Positions 14,248 to 21,404 of a DNA stretch of 25,711 nucleotides are shown piece after piece. The translations under genes were made by a program, and so were the position numbers. Location of the stretch: assembly GCA_028691385.1 (NCBI GenBank), contig JAQUZL010000009.1, positions 1-25,711 of the forward strand, given 5' to 3'. Origin of the DNA: Oscillospiraceae bacterium. Lineage in GTDB: Bacteria; Bacillota; Clostridia; Oscillospirales; Oscillospiraceae. Within the stretch, counting starts at the first letter, position 1; every line of letters begins with the position of its first letter. The notes under the pieces are model-generated. The model worked only from the letters and a program-made list of their open reading frames with translations. It was not told the DNA's origin and searched no databases.

Positions 14248-15405
14248 ATGGCTGAAACATATGCAGTAAGAAATATTCGTCTGTGCACCAAGGATTGCCT
14301 CTGCCTTTATGTTTGCCCCACCGGCGCTGCCGATACCGAGAACAGTATCATTGATGTGAACAAGTGTATCGGCTGCGGCGCGTGTGCAAACGCCTGTCCC
14401 TCTGGTGCCATTTCCATGGTGCCGATAGAGCTGCCGCCTCAGCAAAAGCATACGGATACCGTAACAGCTGCGCTGCATTCTCTCATGCGCAGCAAATCCG
14501 AGCAGGAACGCATCGCAGCCGCATTGCCGGGCAAACTGGCTGCCGCCGTGGCAAAGTCCAATCGCATTATGGCGGAGGATTTGATTCGCGAATCGGGCTA
14601 TATGCTGCCCCAAAGCGCAAATGCGCGGGTATTGTTGGAGAACCTTTTGGACGAGCAGAAAAGCGAAGATTTCCCTCGCGCAGCAGTAGAAAAACTCCTA
14701 TCTATGCTCAAAACAAATGAAAAAGCGGAGGAAACAACAATGGAAAAATGGAAATGCAGTGTTTGTGGTTATATTCATGAGGGAGCGTTGCCCAAGGGCT
14801 TCACCTGCCCTCGCTGCAAACAGCCTGCCAGCGTGTTTGTCAAGATGGAGGAAGTAAAAGCACCAAAGGCGAACCCCTATGTGGGCACAAAAACGGAACA
14901 AAACCTTGCGGAAGCCTTTGCCGGAGAAAGCCAGGCTCGCAATAAATATACTTACTTTGCCAACGTCGCACAGCGTGAGGGCTACGATCAGCTGTCCGAG
15001 CTGTTCCTGAAAACCGCACGCAATGAGCAGGAGCACGCCCGCATTTGGTTTGAAGAATTGGGGCATATCGGCAAAACCGCCGCAAACCTGCTGGCCGCCG
15101 CCGAAGGCGAAAACTATGAGTGGACAGATATGTATGCCCGCTTTGCCAAGGATGCCGATGAAGAGGGCTTTCCGGAGCTGGCGGCTCGTTTCCGCCGTGT
15201 TGCAGACATTGAAAGAGCGCACGAAGCGCGCTACCGCGCACTGCTGAAAAACGTGGAGATGCAGCAGGTATTTGAAAAAGGCGAAGAGACCATGTGGGAA
15301 TGCCGGATCTGCGGCCATTTGGTCATGGGTAAAAAGGCACCGGAGGTCTGCCCCGTCTGCAAGTACAGCCAGAGCTATTTTGAAGTAAGAAAAGAAAACT
15401 ATTAA
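14248..15405 (+). CDS. Ferredoxin - rubrerythrin fusion with two rubredoxin domains
   Basis: 385 residues. Residues ~1-60 are a two-cluster ferredoxin; the second motif CIGCGACANACP is standard, while the first has unusual spacing (C13-x3-C17-x-C19-x3-C23-P). Residues ~65-160 are a helical linker of unknown kind. From residue 165 comes a rubrerythrin: rubredoxin (CSVCGY, CPRCK), a four-helix diiron domain (GESQARNKY, NEQEHARIWFEE, IERAHEARY) and a C-terminal rubredoxin (CRICGH, CPVCK). Rubrerythrins reduce peroxide. Together with the ferredoxin this suggests a self-contained electron path to peroxide. GGGAGGG precedes ATG 14248. A second GGAGG plus ATG (14740) sits exactly at the module boundary. 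A strong terminator ends the operon. Confidence 0.9.
   Translation: MAETYAVRNIRLCTKDCLCLYVCPTGAADTENSIIDVNKCIGCGACANACPSGAISMVPIELPPQQKHTDTVTAALHSLMRSKSEQERIAAALPGKLAAAVAKSNRIMAEDLIRESGYMLPQSANARVLLENLLDEQKSEDFPRAAVEKLLSMLKTNEKAEETTMEKWKCSVCGYIHEGALPKGFTCPRCKQPASVFVKMEEVKAPKANPYVGTKTEQNLAEAFAGESQARNKYTYFANVAQREGYDQLSELFLKTARNEQEHARIWFEELGHIGKTAANLLAAAEGENYEWTDMYARFAKDADEEGFPELAARFRRVADIERAHEARYRALLKNVEMQQVFEKGEETMWECRICGHLVMGKKAPEVCPVCKYSQSYFEVRKENY
14740..14742 (+). promoter_or_regulatory. Possible internal translation start of the rubrerythrin module
   Basis: The in-frame ATG at 14740 is preceded by GGAGG and eight bases. It begins MEKWKCSVCGY, a normal reverse-type rubrerythrin N-terminus, and would give a 221-residue product. 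Confidence 0.55.
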
Positions 15406-15449
15406 GCATTTTCCAATGTGGTTTGCAAATTAATACGAAAAGAATAGAC

Positions 15450-15481
15450 AAAAGCCGCCTGAAAATTTTCAGGCGGCTTTT
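15450..15481. terminator. Bidirectional terminator after the rubrerythrin gene
   Basis: AAAAGCCGCCTGAAAA is followed directly by its complement TTTTCAGGCGGCTTTT: a perfect 16-bp palindrome with A/T flanks on both sides. Confidence 0.92.
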
Positions 15482-15519
15482 GCTGTCCTTATGCAAGTAT
15501 TGACTGGCAAATTCTCGAA

Positions 15520-15878
15520 ATGGAAAGGAGGAGAAAATCATGGGATGCCGGGGAATTACGGCTTTTGAATCAGACGCATGACTGGGATTTACTCAAGCGC
15601 AACAGCCAAAAGGACGGACTGAGCCAGTCCAGCTATCTGCGTATGCTCATCAGCGGCTATCGCCCCAAGCCTCTTCCCCCAGCGGAGTACCATCAGTTGA
15701 CTCAGAATTCAACCACCGTTCACGCGGCACTCCAGAACGCCGGTTACCGGGACGAAGCCGCCGATTTGCGGGAAACCTTGCTTAAATTGCAGGAGTTTTT
15801 CGCCGCGCCGCAGGCGATAGACGAAGGCTGCGGCGCGTGGTATAATGAAGCAATCAAACGAACGGAGGGAAATAGACC
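15520..15878 (+). pseudogene. Broken MobC-like/ribbon-helix-helix ORF
   Basis: The frame contains LLKRNSQKDGLSQSSYLRM, then SGYRPKPLPPAEYHQL, which resembles the N-terminal DNA-binding part of MobC-type relaxosome accessory proteins of conjugative elements. The strong ribosome site AAAGGAGGAG points to the ATG at 15540, which is in another frame and stops after 13 codons. The ATG at 15520 that opens the conserved frame lies before that site and has none of its own. A frameshift near 15545-15565 is the simplest explanation. The frame formally runs to 15927, but its tail overlaps the radical-SAM gene. It is probably a remnant of a mobile element. Confidence 0.55.
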
Positions 15879-16073
15879 ATGCACTACAAGGAAGCCAAAG
15901 CCATCCTCTCCGCCACCAACGGCATGAATCTCTATCGCGGCTGCACCCACGGGTGCATTTACTGCGATTCCCGCTCCACCTGTTACCAGATTCAGCATGA
16001 TTTTGAGGACGTGGAAGTGAAAATCAACGCACCCGAGCTGCTGGAGGATGCCCTGCGCCGCAAGCGGAAATGC
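15808..16073 (+). repeat. Direct repeat, right copy (promoter and start of the radical-SAM gene)
   Basis: Partner of 11114-11379: the same 15-base start CCGCAGGCGATAGAC, the same 71-base leader, then 65 collinear codons. This copy continues into the intact gene. Confidence 0.8.
15818..15846 (+). promoter_or_regulatory. Promoter of the radical-SAM gene
   Basis: TAGACG (15818-15823), 17 bases, TATAAT (15841-15846), with TGG before the -10 as an extended element. It lies 32 bases before the ATG, inside the end of the broken MobC-like ORF. Confidence 0.7.
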
Positions 16074-16748
16074 TGCATGATCGGCACCGGCTCCATGTGC
16101 GACCCGTACCTGCCCATTGAAAAGAGCGAACAGCTCATGCGCCGCTGTCTGGAGCTGATCGACCGCTACAGCTTTGGCGTGTCGCTACTGACTAAATCTG
16201 ATTTGGCGCTGCGGGATCTTGATTTGCTGAAAAATATCAATGAAAAGACAAAAGCAGTGGTCTGCACGACCCTAACCACCTTTGACGAGGACTTGTGCCG
16301 CATCTTAGAACCTCATGTGGTCACTACAAAACAGCGGTTTGAAATGCTGCGCACCATGCACGAAGCGGGCATTCACACAGGTGTGTGGCTATGCCCAATT
16401 TTGCCCTTTCTCAATGACACGGAGGAGAATCTAAGAGGTTTGTTGGGCTACTGCTTCGATGCAGGCGTGGAGGTCATTGTGAATTTTGGCATGGGCGTGA
16501 CCCTACGGGATGGTGACCGGCAGTATTTCTATCAAAAGCTGGACGAACATTTTCCCGGCATGAAGGAGCGGTACATCCGCGCCTTTGGGGGCAGCTATCC
16601 GTGCGCCAGCCCCAATTCGGTCAAGCTGATGAAGATTTTCCATGACGAGTGCCGCGCCCACGGCGTGATCTGCGACCCGGACGAAGCCTTTGCGTATCTG
16701 ACAAAGTTCGAGGACAAGCAGGCCGAGGCACAAATTAGCTTGTTTTAG
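15879..16748 (+). CDS. SPL-family radical-SAM protein
   Basis: 289 residues. The radical-SAM motif is C22-x3-C26-x2-C29 in RGCTHGCIYCDSRS, at the N-terminus as in spore-photoproduct-lyase-like (SplB/Rv2578c-type) proteins. Further family-like stretches are GTGSMCDPYLPIEK and LLTKSDLALRDLDLL. It binds a [4Fe-4S] cluster and cleaves S-adenosylmethionine; the substrate is unknown and true spore-photoproduct repair is not shown. GGAGGG precedes ATG 15879. It has its own promoter and terminator. A truncated duplicate of its 5' end lies 4.7 kb upstream at 11185. Confidence 0.9.
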   Translation: MHYKEAKAILSATNGMNLYRGCTHGCIYCDSRSTCYQIQHDFEDVEVKINAPELLEDALRRKRKCCMIGTGSMCDPYLPIEKSEQLMRRCLELIDRYSFGVSLLTKSDLALRDLDLLKNINEKTKAVVCTTLTTFDEDLCRILEPHVVTTKQRFEMLRTMHEAGIHTGVWLCPILPFLNDTEENLRGLLGYCFDAGVEVIVNFGMGVTLRDGDRQYFYQKLDEHFPGMKERYIRAFGGSYPCASPNSVKLMKIFHDECRAHGVICDPDEAFAYLTKFEDKQAEAQISLF

Positions 16749-16817
16749 GGTGGTTCCATGCCAACCCAAACATCGTTGACCGCCATCTACGTGAATAGGT
16801 AACAACAGAGTAACCAC

Positions 16818-16849
16818 AAATCGCCTGACCAATCTGGTCAGGCGATTTT
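16818..16849 (+). terminator. Terminator after the radical-SAM gene
   Basis: AAATCGCCTGACCA (16818-16831) pairs with TGGTCAGGCGATTT (16835-16848): 14 bp with a 3-base loop, a T-run at the 3' side. Confidence 0.88.
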
Positions 16850-16859
16850 CCTATGTATC

Positions 16860-17070
16860 TCAGTTTGCCAGTCCCTGCTGCAGCGCGACGTTAACAGCGT
16901 TGCGGATGGTCTTGCTGGAGAGCGTTGCCCCGCAAGCGCTCCTTCGCCATGCGGCAGGAGTTGCGAAAACCGGATATGGCAAGCCCTGCAACAATTTCCT
17001 GTATAATTCACTTGACTGCCCGTGAAAGTCGAGTCCTGTTTCGTAAGGCCTTTATTGATTTCAACTTCAT
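16860..17070 (-). pseudogene. Decayed FMN-binding-domain gene remnant
   Basis: On the minus strand the last frame before the stop at 16862 reads GATLSSKTIRNAVNVAL, the signature end of FMN_bind domains, where FMN is covalently linked to the Thr of S-G-A-T. The residue before GAT is Cys instead of Ser here. Another frame just upstream reads QEIVAGLAISGF, also FMN_bind-like. An ATG at 17070 after a weak ribosome site opens MKLKSIKALRNRTRLSRAV and stops after 20 codons. The pieces lie in different frames and are too short for a real protein, so I read it as an internally deleted, frameshifted gene. An iron-type operator and a weak promoter still precede it. Confidence 0.6.
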
Positions 17071-17136
17071 ACTTACCTCATCGCCATCTCCGTGCTTTAT
17101 TGTAAAATCGTTCTGTGGACAAGTCACTTTCAGCTT

Positions 17137-17152
17137 ATTAGTTGCGTCTAAT
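17137..17152. promoter_or_regulatory. TTAG-N6-CTAA operator, site 6
   Basis: ATTAGTTGCGTCTAAT: perfect five-base arms with the same 6-base centre as the feo sites. On the minus strand it lies upstream of GTGACT-17-TACAAT (17127-17099) and of the FMN-binding remnant. Confidence 0.65.
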
Positions 17153-17175
17153 TGCTAAACCCTCACTCCGTTCTC

Positions 17176-17934
17176 CTATGATCCATTGTACTCCCTGCAT
17201 TGATAGCGGGGCTTACCGTGGCTGTGCTTGCCGTACTCGATGGCCTCTGCCGGGCAACCGCAGATGCAGGCCATGCAGTGGGTGCAGCGATCACCCCAGA
17301 TTGGCTTTCCAACTTTCAAGTGAATGTTGTTCAGTGGGCAGACGGTTTCGCATTTGCCGCAGCCAACGCAGGTGTCGGTGGCATAAAAGGCCTTCGCCTT
17401 CACGCAGAGTGCGTAAAACAGCGAGTTTACCACGCCGGTTTTCAGCTTGTCCACCGCGCTTTTTTTGCGGGCGGGAAACGGCGTTTCCTGCCCGATGCAG
17501 TCAGCGCCAGCCTCCAGAAATGGTCGGGCCGCTGCAATGATTTGTGCAGACTCTGACTCATCCGGAACAGGAAACATGGCGATATAGTTTTCCGGCATGA
17601 TGACCTCCAAAACGCCCTGGTAGGTAAAGCCTTTTTCCGCGCAGAGCGTCTGAAGTGCGCTACCTGCATTGCCGATCTCACTGCCGCAAGTCATAACAAA
17701 ATAGGCGCTTCGGCTGCCGGTGAAGCAGCTGCTGCGCAGAAAATCCGCAAAAATGCGGGGAATCTGCCAGCCGTAGGTGGGTGAAACGAAAATCCACGGA
17801 CGCGCGGAGCATAGCTCCGCACGGATCCCATCCCGGATGAAATGGAATGCGTCGATCAGTTCCTCCCCCAGCTGTGCCGCCAGCAGCTGGGCACAGTATC
17901 GGCTATTGCCGGTGCCGGAAAAACAAACAATCAT
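17176..17934 (-). CDS. EFR1-family flavodoxin-ferredoxin protein
   Basis: 252 residues. The N-terminal flavodoxin-like domain starts directly with the FMN phosphate loop FSGTGNS (5-11) and includes SPTYGWQIP. The C-terminal ferredoxin has CVGCGKCETVCP (189-200) and CTHCMACICGCP (217-228), two [4Fe-4S] clusters, the second with an extra Cys225. EFR1-type proteins are predicted soluble electron carriers in anaerobes; the partner is unknown. ATG 17934 has GAGG upstream and starts nine bases after the Bcp stop, the last gene of the six-gene operon. No clear terminator was found after it. Confidence 0.9.
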   Translation of the reverse strand: MIVCFSGTGNSRYCAQLLAAQLGEELIDAFHFIRDGIRAELCSARPWIFVSPTYGWQIPRIFADFLRSSCFTGSRSAYFVMTCGSEIGNAGSALQTLCAEKGFTYQGVLEVIMPENYIAMFPVPDESESAQIIAAARPFLEAGADCIGQETPFPARKKSAVDKLKTGVVNSLFYALCVKAKAFYATDTCVGCGKCETVCPLNNIHLKVGKPIWGDRCTHCMACICGCPAEAIEYGKHSHGKPRYQCREYNGS

Positions 17935-17943
17935 CCGTCTGCC

Positions 17944-18408
17944 TCACATTTTTTCCCGCAAATATTCCAGAATTTCTCCGGCGTTGGTGTCGGGTTTCAC
18001 CTTGGGCATTGCCTTTTCAATCATGCCGTTCTCATCGATGATATAGGTGGAACGCACTACCCCCATGCTCACCTTGCCATAGAGCTTCTTTTCCTGCCAC
18101 ACGCCGTAAGCTTCTATGACAGTATGCTCCGGGTCGGATAGCAGGAGAAAGGGCAGTCCATTCTTCTCTGCGAACTTCTGATGGGACGCCACCGAATCCT
18201 TGCTGATACCAATGACCACCGCATCCAGCGCTTGAAAGCCCGCATATGTGCCCGCAAAGGCACAGGCCTGCCGGGTGCAGCCGGGCGTATTGTCCTTTGG
18301 ATAGAAATACAGCACCACTTTCTTGCCTGCAAAATCCGCGAGAGAAATGGCATTGCCGTCCTTGTCAGGCAGCGTAAAATCCGGCGCTTTTGTTCCGACT
18401 TCTAACAT
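17944..18408 (-). CDS. bcp: Thioredoxin-dependent peroxiredoxin, Bcp/PrxQ type
   Basis: 154 residues. The peroxidatic site is TPGCTRQAC, with Cys44 attacking peroxide and Cys49 in the position of the resolving Cys of E. coli BCP (an atypical two-cysteine enzyme). It reduces hydrogen peroxide and organic peroxides using thioredoxin. ATG 18408 has AAGGAGG nine bases upstream; the in-frame ATG at 18417 directly abuts that site and is less likely. It starts one base after the YaaA stop and shares its stress role. Confidence 0.95.
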   Translation of the reverse strand: MLEVGTKAPDFTLPDKDGNAISLADFAGKKVVLYFYPKDNTPGCTRQACAFAGTYAGFQALDAVVIGISKDSVASHQKFAEKNGLPFLLLSDPEHTVIEAYGVWQEKKLYGKVSMGVVRSTYIIDENGMIEKAMPKVKPDTNAGEILEYLREKM

Positions 18409-18409
18409 C

Positions 18410-19159
18410 TCAAGCATCCTCCTTGATGAAACTATACTGACGATCCGTGGAATCCGTTTCGGAAAAGCGGTATCCCAATTCGTCAAACTTCTTGATTTCT
18501 TCCGGTACAGTCACTGCGTGTTCCGCCAGCCACCGCACCATCTGTCCCCGCGCCATCTTGCACATGGTGCCCTTCTCAATAATTTTGCCGTCCTTGCGCT
18601 CCCCAAAGGTGCAGGTGAGAAACTGCACCGCAGGCGGCAGGTGGGGCTCCACGGCGCGGCTGTACTCCTTGGAAGCAAGATTTAGGACAAAATTCGTCTC
18701 CGTGGCCAGCTGTTTTGCCAATTTCCCACCCCAGAACGCATACAGATCCTTGCAGCCGTCCACAGACAGCTTCGCCTGCATCTCCAACCGATAGGGTGTC
18801 ACGCCGTCAAAGGGGCGTAAGAGACCATAGAACCCGGATAACATCCGCAGGTGCTCCTGCGCATAGTCAAGGTGTCCATCCTCAAACACACCGGGTGCCA
18901 TGTAGCGGTACTGGATGCCCTCATAAGCCAGAATGGCAGGCGTCAAGCGGTTATGTAAGTTCATCGTCCGCAGCCGTTCCACATTCAGTTTGGCAAGGGC
19001 ATCATTGCACTTCCAAAGGGACTGCAATTCCTTGTCGGACATGGTTTGCATGGTAGCACAAAGTCTCTCCGTTTCCGGCAGGAACTGGGGCAAATTCTGC
19101 ACCGCAAAGCTGTCCGTATCCACATTCATTTTTTTCGCAGGGGAAATGATGATTCTCAT
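18410..19159 (-). CDS. yaaA: Peroxide-stress protein YaaA (DUF328/UPF0246)
   Basis: 249 residues, normal family length. The family N-terminus MRIIISPAKKM is present, as are YEGIQYRY, LRMLSGFYGLLRPFDGVTPYRLEM and the conserved C-terminal FGERKDGKIIEKGTMCKMARG. In E. coli YaaA lowers free iron during hydrogen peroxide stress and so limits Fenton damage; it also binds DNA. It overlaps the preceding gene by four bases (ATGA) and is followed one base later by bcp, a close functional pairing. Confidence 0.97.
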   Translation of the reverse strand: MRIIISPAKKMNVDTDSFAVQNLPQFLPETERLCATMQTMSDKELQSLWKCNDALAKLNVERLRTMNLHNRLTPAILAYEGIQYRYMAPGVFEDGHLDYAQEHLRMLSGFYGLLRPFDGVTPYRLEMQAKLSVDGCKDLYAFWGGKLAKQLATETNFVLNLASKEYSRAVEPHLPPAVQFLTCTFGERKDGKIIEKGTMCKMARGQMVRWLAEHAVTVPEEIKKFDELGYRFSETDSTDRQYSFIKEDA

Positions 19160-19668
19160 TGGCTTGTCCTCTCAAGACTGCGGATCAGTCGCTGTTCCGC
19201 TTGCCCCAGTCCGTCAGTTCCGGCGCAACGACTGAGCTTTTGATTGACGGCACAGTCCAGCAGCGGCTGGGCTTGGGCGGCGGCATCCAGCGTGTAATCC
19301 AGCGCCGCTACATCGTCCCACGCTCGGTTCAGGAATGCCACTTCCCGCCGTCCGTGGGTCTTTGTCAGTTCCGTTTTCCCGGCGCGCAAGAGGTACCGTT
19401 CCGTTGTCTCCGTGGAAATGCTCACAGCAGTGAAGCTCTGGCGCAGACCTTGAAGGAAAGTATCCTGCAACGCGCCCCACTGAAATATGGTCACGTCAAA
19501 CAGCGTGACGGTATAGCGCGTGGCGCAGTGCACCGCCAACAGGGATGGCCGTCCTTGCAGCGTGATGACATGCAAATCCCAGCAATATTGCCTGTCCAAC
19601 GGTTCGCCGTAGGGCAGGTTTTTCAGTTTTAAATACCGCTGGAGTGGAATGGTCAAACCAAGCTGCAT
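19156..19668 (-). CDS. Conserved-looking protein, DUF6933-like
   Basis: 170 residues, soluble, with no signal or membrane segment. The middle (HVITLQGRPSLLAVHCATRY, TVTLFDV, then LRQSF) and the later TERYL, KTHGRREVAFLNRA stretches resemble DUF6933, a family without known function; the match is from memory and moderate. ATG 19668 follows AAGGA, which lies at the end of the phosphoesterase gene three bases away. It overlaps yaaA by four bases. The position in the operon suggests a stress-related role, but nothing in the sequence proves it. Confidence 0.65.
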   Translation of the reverse strand: MQLGLTIPLQRYLKLKNLPYGEPLDRQYCWDLHVITLQGRPSLLAVHCATRYTVTLFDVTIFQWGALQDTFLQGLRQSFTAVSISTETTERYLLRAGKTELTKTHGRREVAFLNRAWDDVAALDYTLDAAAQAQPLLDCAVNQKLSRCAGTDGLGQAEQRLIRSLERTSQ

Positions 19669-19671
19669 GGG

Positions 19672-20145
19672 TTAAGTTCCTTTCACGGTGGTTTCGTGGG
19701 GGATCAGGACTTTTTCATAAGCCACGCGTCCTTCATCCGCAAAGGCTCGGCACATGGTGATTACCAGATCAAAACGGCGTTTTCCGCAGCTGCCGGGATT
19801 GAGCCACAGCACGCCGTCGATGACCTCGGCGGCGTATTTGTGGGAATGTCCGTAAACTACCACATCCACGCCGGACAAGTCCTTGGGCACATCCTTCTTG
19901 TTGTGGACAATGAAAAAGCGCACACCGTCAATGGTAACAGTCAGGCTTTGGGGCAGTCCTTCCGCCCAGTCCTTGTCGTTATTACCGCGCACAATATAAG
20001 CGTCCCCGTAGGAGCGGATGGTTTCCACAATCTCTGGCGTATTGATATCGCCGGCATGGATGATGCAGTCAGCCGCAGTCAGCTCCGCCTTGACCTCCGG
20101 GCGCAGCAGGCCGTGGGTGTCGGATAGGATTGCAACGTTCGTCAT
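19672..20145 (-). CDS. Calcineurin-like metallophosphoesterase, YfcE/MJ0936 family
   Basis: 157 residues with all metal motifs: SDTHG (8-12), HAGDI, RGNNDKD, a later VHN and YGHSHKY. This is the compact bacterial phosphodiesterase of the YfcE/MJ0936 type, usually Mn- or Ni-dependent on model substrates; the natural substrate is uncertain. It overlaps the upstream DUF188 gene by four bases, so both are translated from one message. Confidence 0.93.
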   Translation of the reverse strand: MTNVAILSDTHGLLRPEVKAELTAADCIIHAGDINTPEIVETIRSYGDAYIVRGNNDKDWAEGLPQSLTVTIDGVRFFIVHNKKDVPKDLSGVDVVVYGHSHKYAAEVIDGVLWLNPGSCGKRRFDLVITMCRAFADEGRVAYEKVLIPHETTVKGT

Positions 20146-20591
20146 TGGTTGTCCCTTTCCGCTTCCTCCAAAAGCTGCTGCAGCGCCGATTCAAAGGCCT
20201 CGTCCTGCGCATGGGTTCGCTTGGCGTATCCCTTGAGCCGCCCACCGGAATTGCAGATTTTCTTAGCCGTATGCCGCGCCAAAAGGAGGGCGTCAATGTT
20301 ATCGGCGGTGTACTCCATGCCGTCCTGATGCAGCACCCGCGCCTTGCGCGCAAGGCACATGGCAGCAAGTCCGTAATCCTGCGTAATAACCAGATCGCCG
20401 GGGCGCAGAAGATTGACCAGCGCAAAATCCACGCTGTCCGCGCCCTTTGAGAAGGTCAGCGTCTGCGCGCCCGCCTTTTCAAACACATGGGAGGTATCGC
20501 ACAGCAGCAAACACTCCAACTGATGCTCCCGGGCGATTCGGGTTGCGATGTCCACCTCCGGGCAGCCATCGGCGTCAATTAAAATTCGCAT
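20142..20591 (-). CDS. YaiI/YqxD-family protein (DUF188, UPF0178)
   Basis: 149 residues. Begins MRILIDADGCPEVD and contains SKGADSVDFALVNLLRPGDLVITQDYGLAAMCLARKA split by short gaps, the PIN-like acidic core of DUF188. The C-terminal RTHAQDEAFESAL is also typical. The family is predicted to be nuclease-related, but activity is not established. It is the first gene of the six-gene operon. GAGG precedes ATG 20591. Confidence 0.93.
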   Translation of the reverse strand: MRILIDADGCPEVDIATRIAREHQLECLLLCDTSHVFEKAGAQTLTFSKGADSVDFALVNLLRPGDLVITQDYGLAAMCLARKARVLHQDGMEYTADNIDALLLARHTAKKICNSGGRLKGYAKRTHAQDEAFESALQQLLEEAERDNQ

Positions 20592-20637
20592 GGTATTCCT
20601 CGTATTCTATCTTTATATCCGAACTTGAATCATCTGC

Positions 20638-20663
20638 ATTATTTATATTTTAGTATAAATAAT
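20638..20663. other. AT-only hairpin between two minus-strand operons
   Basis: ATTATTTATA pairs with TATAAATAAT, 10 bp with a 6-base loop. It lies 5 bases after the YgjP-like stop and ~50 bases before the DUF188 start. It may be a weak terminator or part of the next operon's promoter region; no GC stem or T tract is present. Confidence 0.4.
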
Positions 20664-20667
20664 TATT

Positions 20668-21402
20668 TCACAGCCAATATGCCGCACTTTTGTCCAAAGT
20701 TTCTTTTCGTTGCTTCCAATCAGGCATAAGCATAGTGAGAAAACTGTAAAACTTGGAAGAATGGTTTGAATGTATAAAATGGCAAAACTCGTGCATTACC
20801 ACATATTCAATGCAATTTCGTGGTGCCTCCAACAATCGTTTGTTCAGCGTCACAATCCCTTTCTTGGCAAGACAGGAACCCCAGCGTGTGTCCATGTTGC
20901 GAATACGCAACACAGGTTGCCCTACCCCGTACTTCTGAAATGTTGGATAGATTTCTGCCATGATTTCTCCGAATTGTTCTTTGCACTGCTGATCGAGATA
21001 TTTTGTCATAATGCGCTCTTTGTGAGCGGTGTCCGAGGCATCTTTAACATTTAGAAAGATATACGCTCCGTCCGTACAGATACCCTCTTTGGATGCTTCT
21101 GAAACCTTGAGTCTCAATCCTCTTCCGACAACATAGAAAGTCTCTCCGCTGATATACTGTTTTGCTTGTGGACGATATTGAGCCAGTTCCTGAAATCGTT
21201 GCAAAGCTGATAGAATATAGGCTCCCTTGCTGACCACAAATTCGTCCACTTTGCTAACTGGAACAAGATCGTTTGCCGATACATAAACGGTGCCGTCTTT
21301 GCGGATGCGAAGGTTTAGGTTTTTAACTTGTTTTTGCTCTAATTGATATATGATTTTCTGCTCATTAAATACCACCGCGCGCGTGGCTGGACTTGATATC
21401 AT
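20668..21402 (-). CDS. YgjP-like zinc metalloprotease (DUF45/SprT-like)
   Basis: 244 residues. The zinc site is HEFCH (204-208) with a third His in NHS (~214), and the family motif TRWGSC lies ~30 residues before it. The N-terminal half is a beta-rich YgjP domain. DUF45 proteins often lie beside type I restriction genes, where they are proposed to be regulatory proteases; this is inference. ATG 21402 follows GGAGG at eight bases. It lies just past the hsdR stop (21405), so the two are translationally linked. It is AT-richer than genes to the left, like the rest of the island. Confidence 0.9.
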   Translation of the reverse strand: MISSPATRAVVFNEQKIIYQLEQKQVKNLNLRIRKDGTVYVSANDLVPVSKVDEFVVSKGAYILSALQRFQELAQYRPQAKQYISGETFYVVGRGLRLKVSEASKEGICTDGAYIFLNVKDASDTAHKERIMTKYLDQQCKEQFGEIMAEIYPTFQKYGVGQPVLRIRNMDTRWGSCLAKKGIVTLNKRLLEAPRNCIEYVVMHEFCHFIHSNHSSKFYSFLTMLMPDWKQRKETLDKSAAYWL

Positions 21403-21404
21403 GG

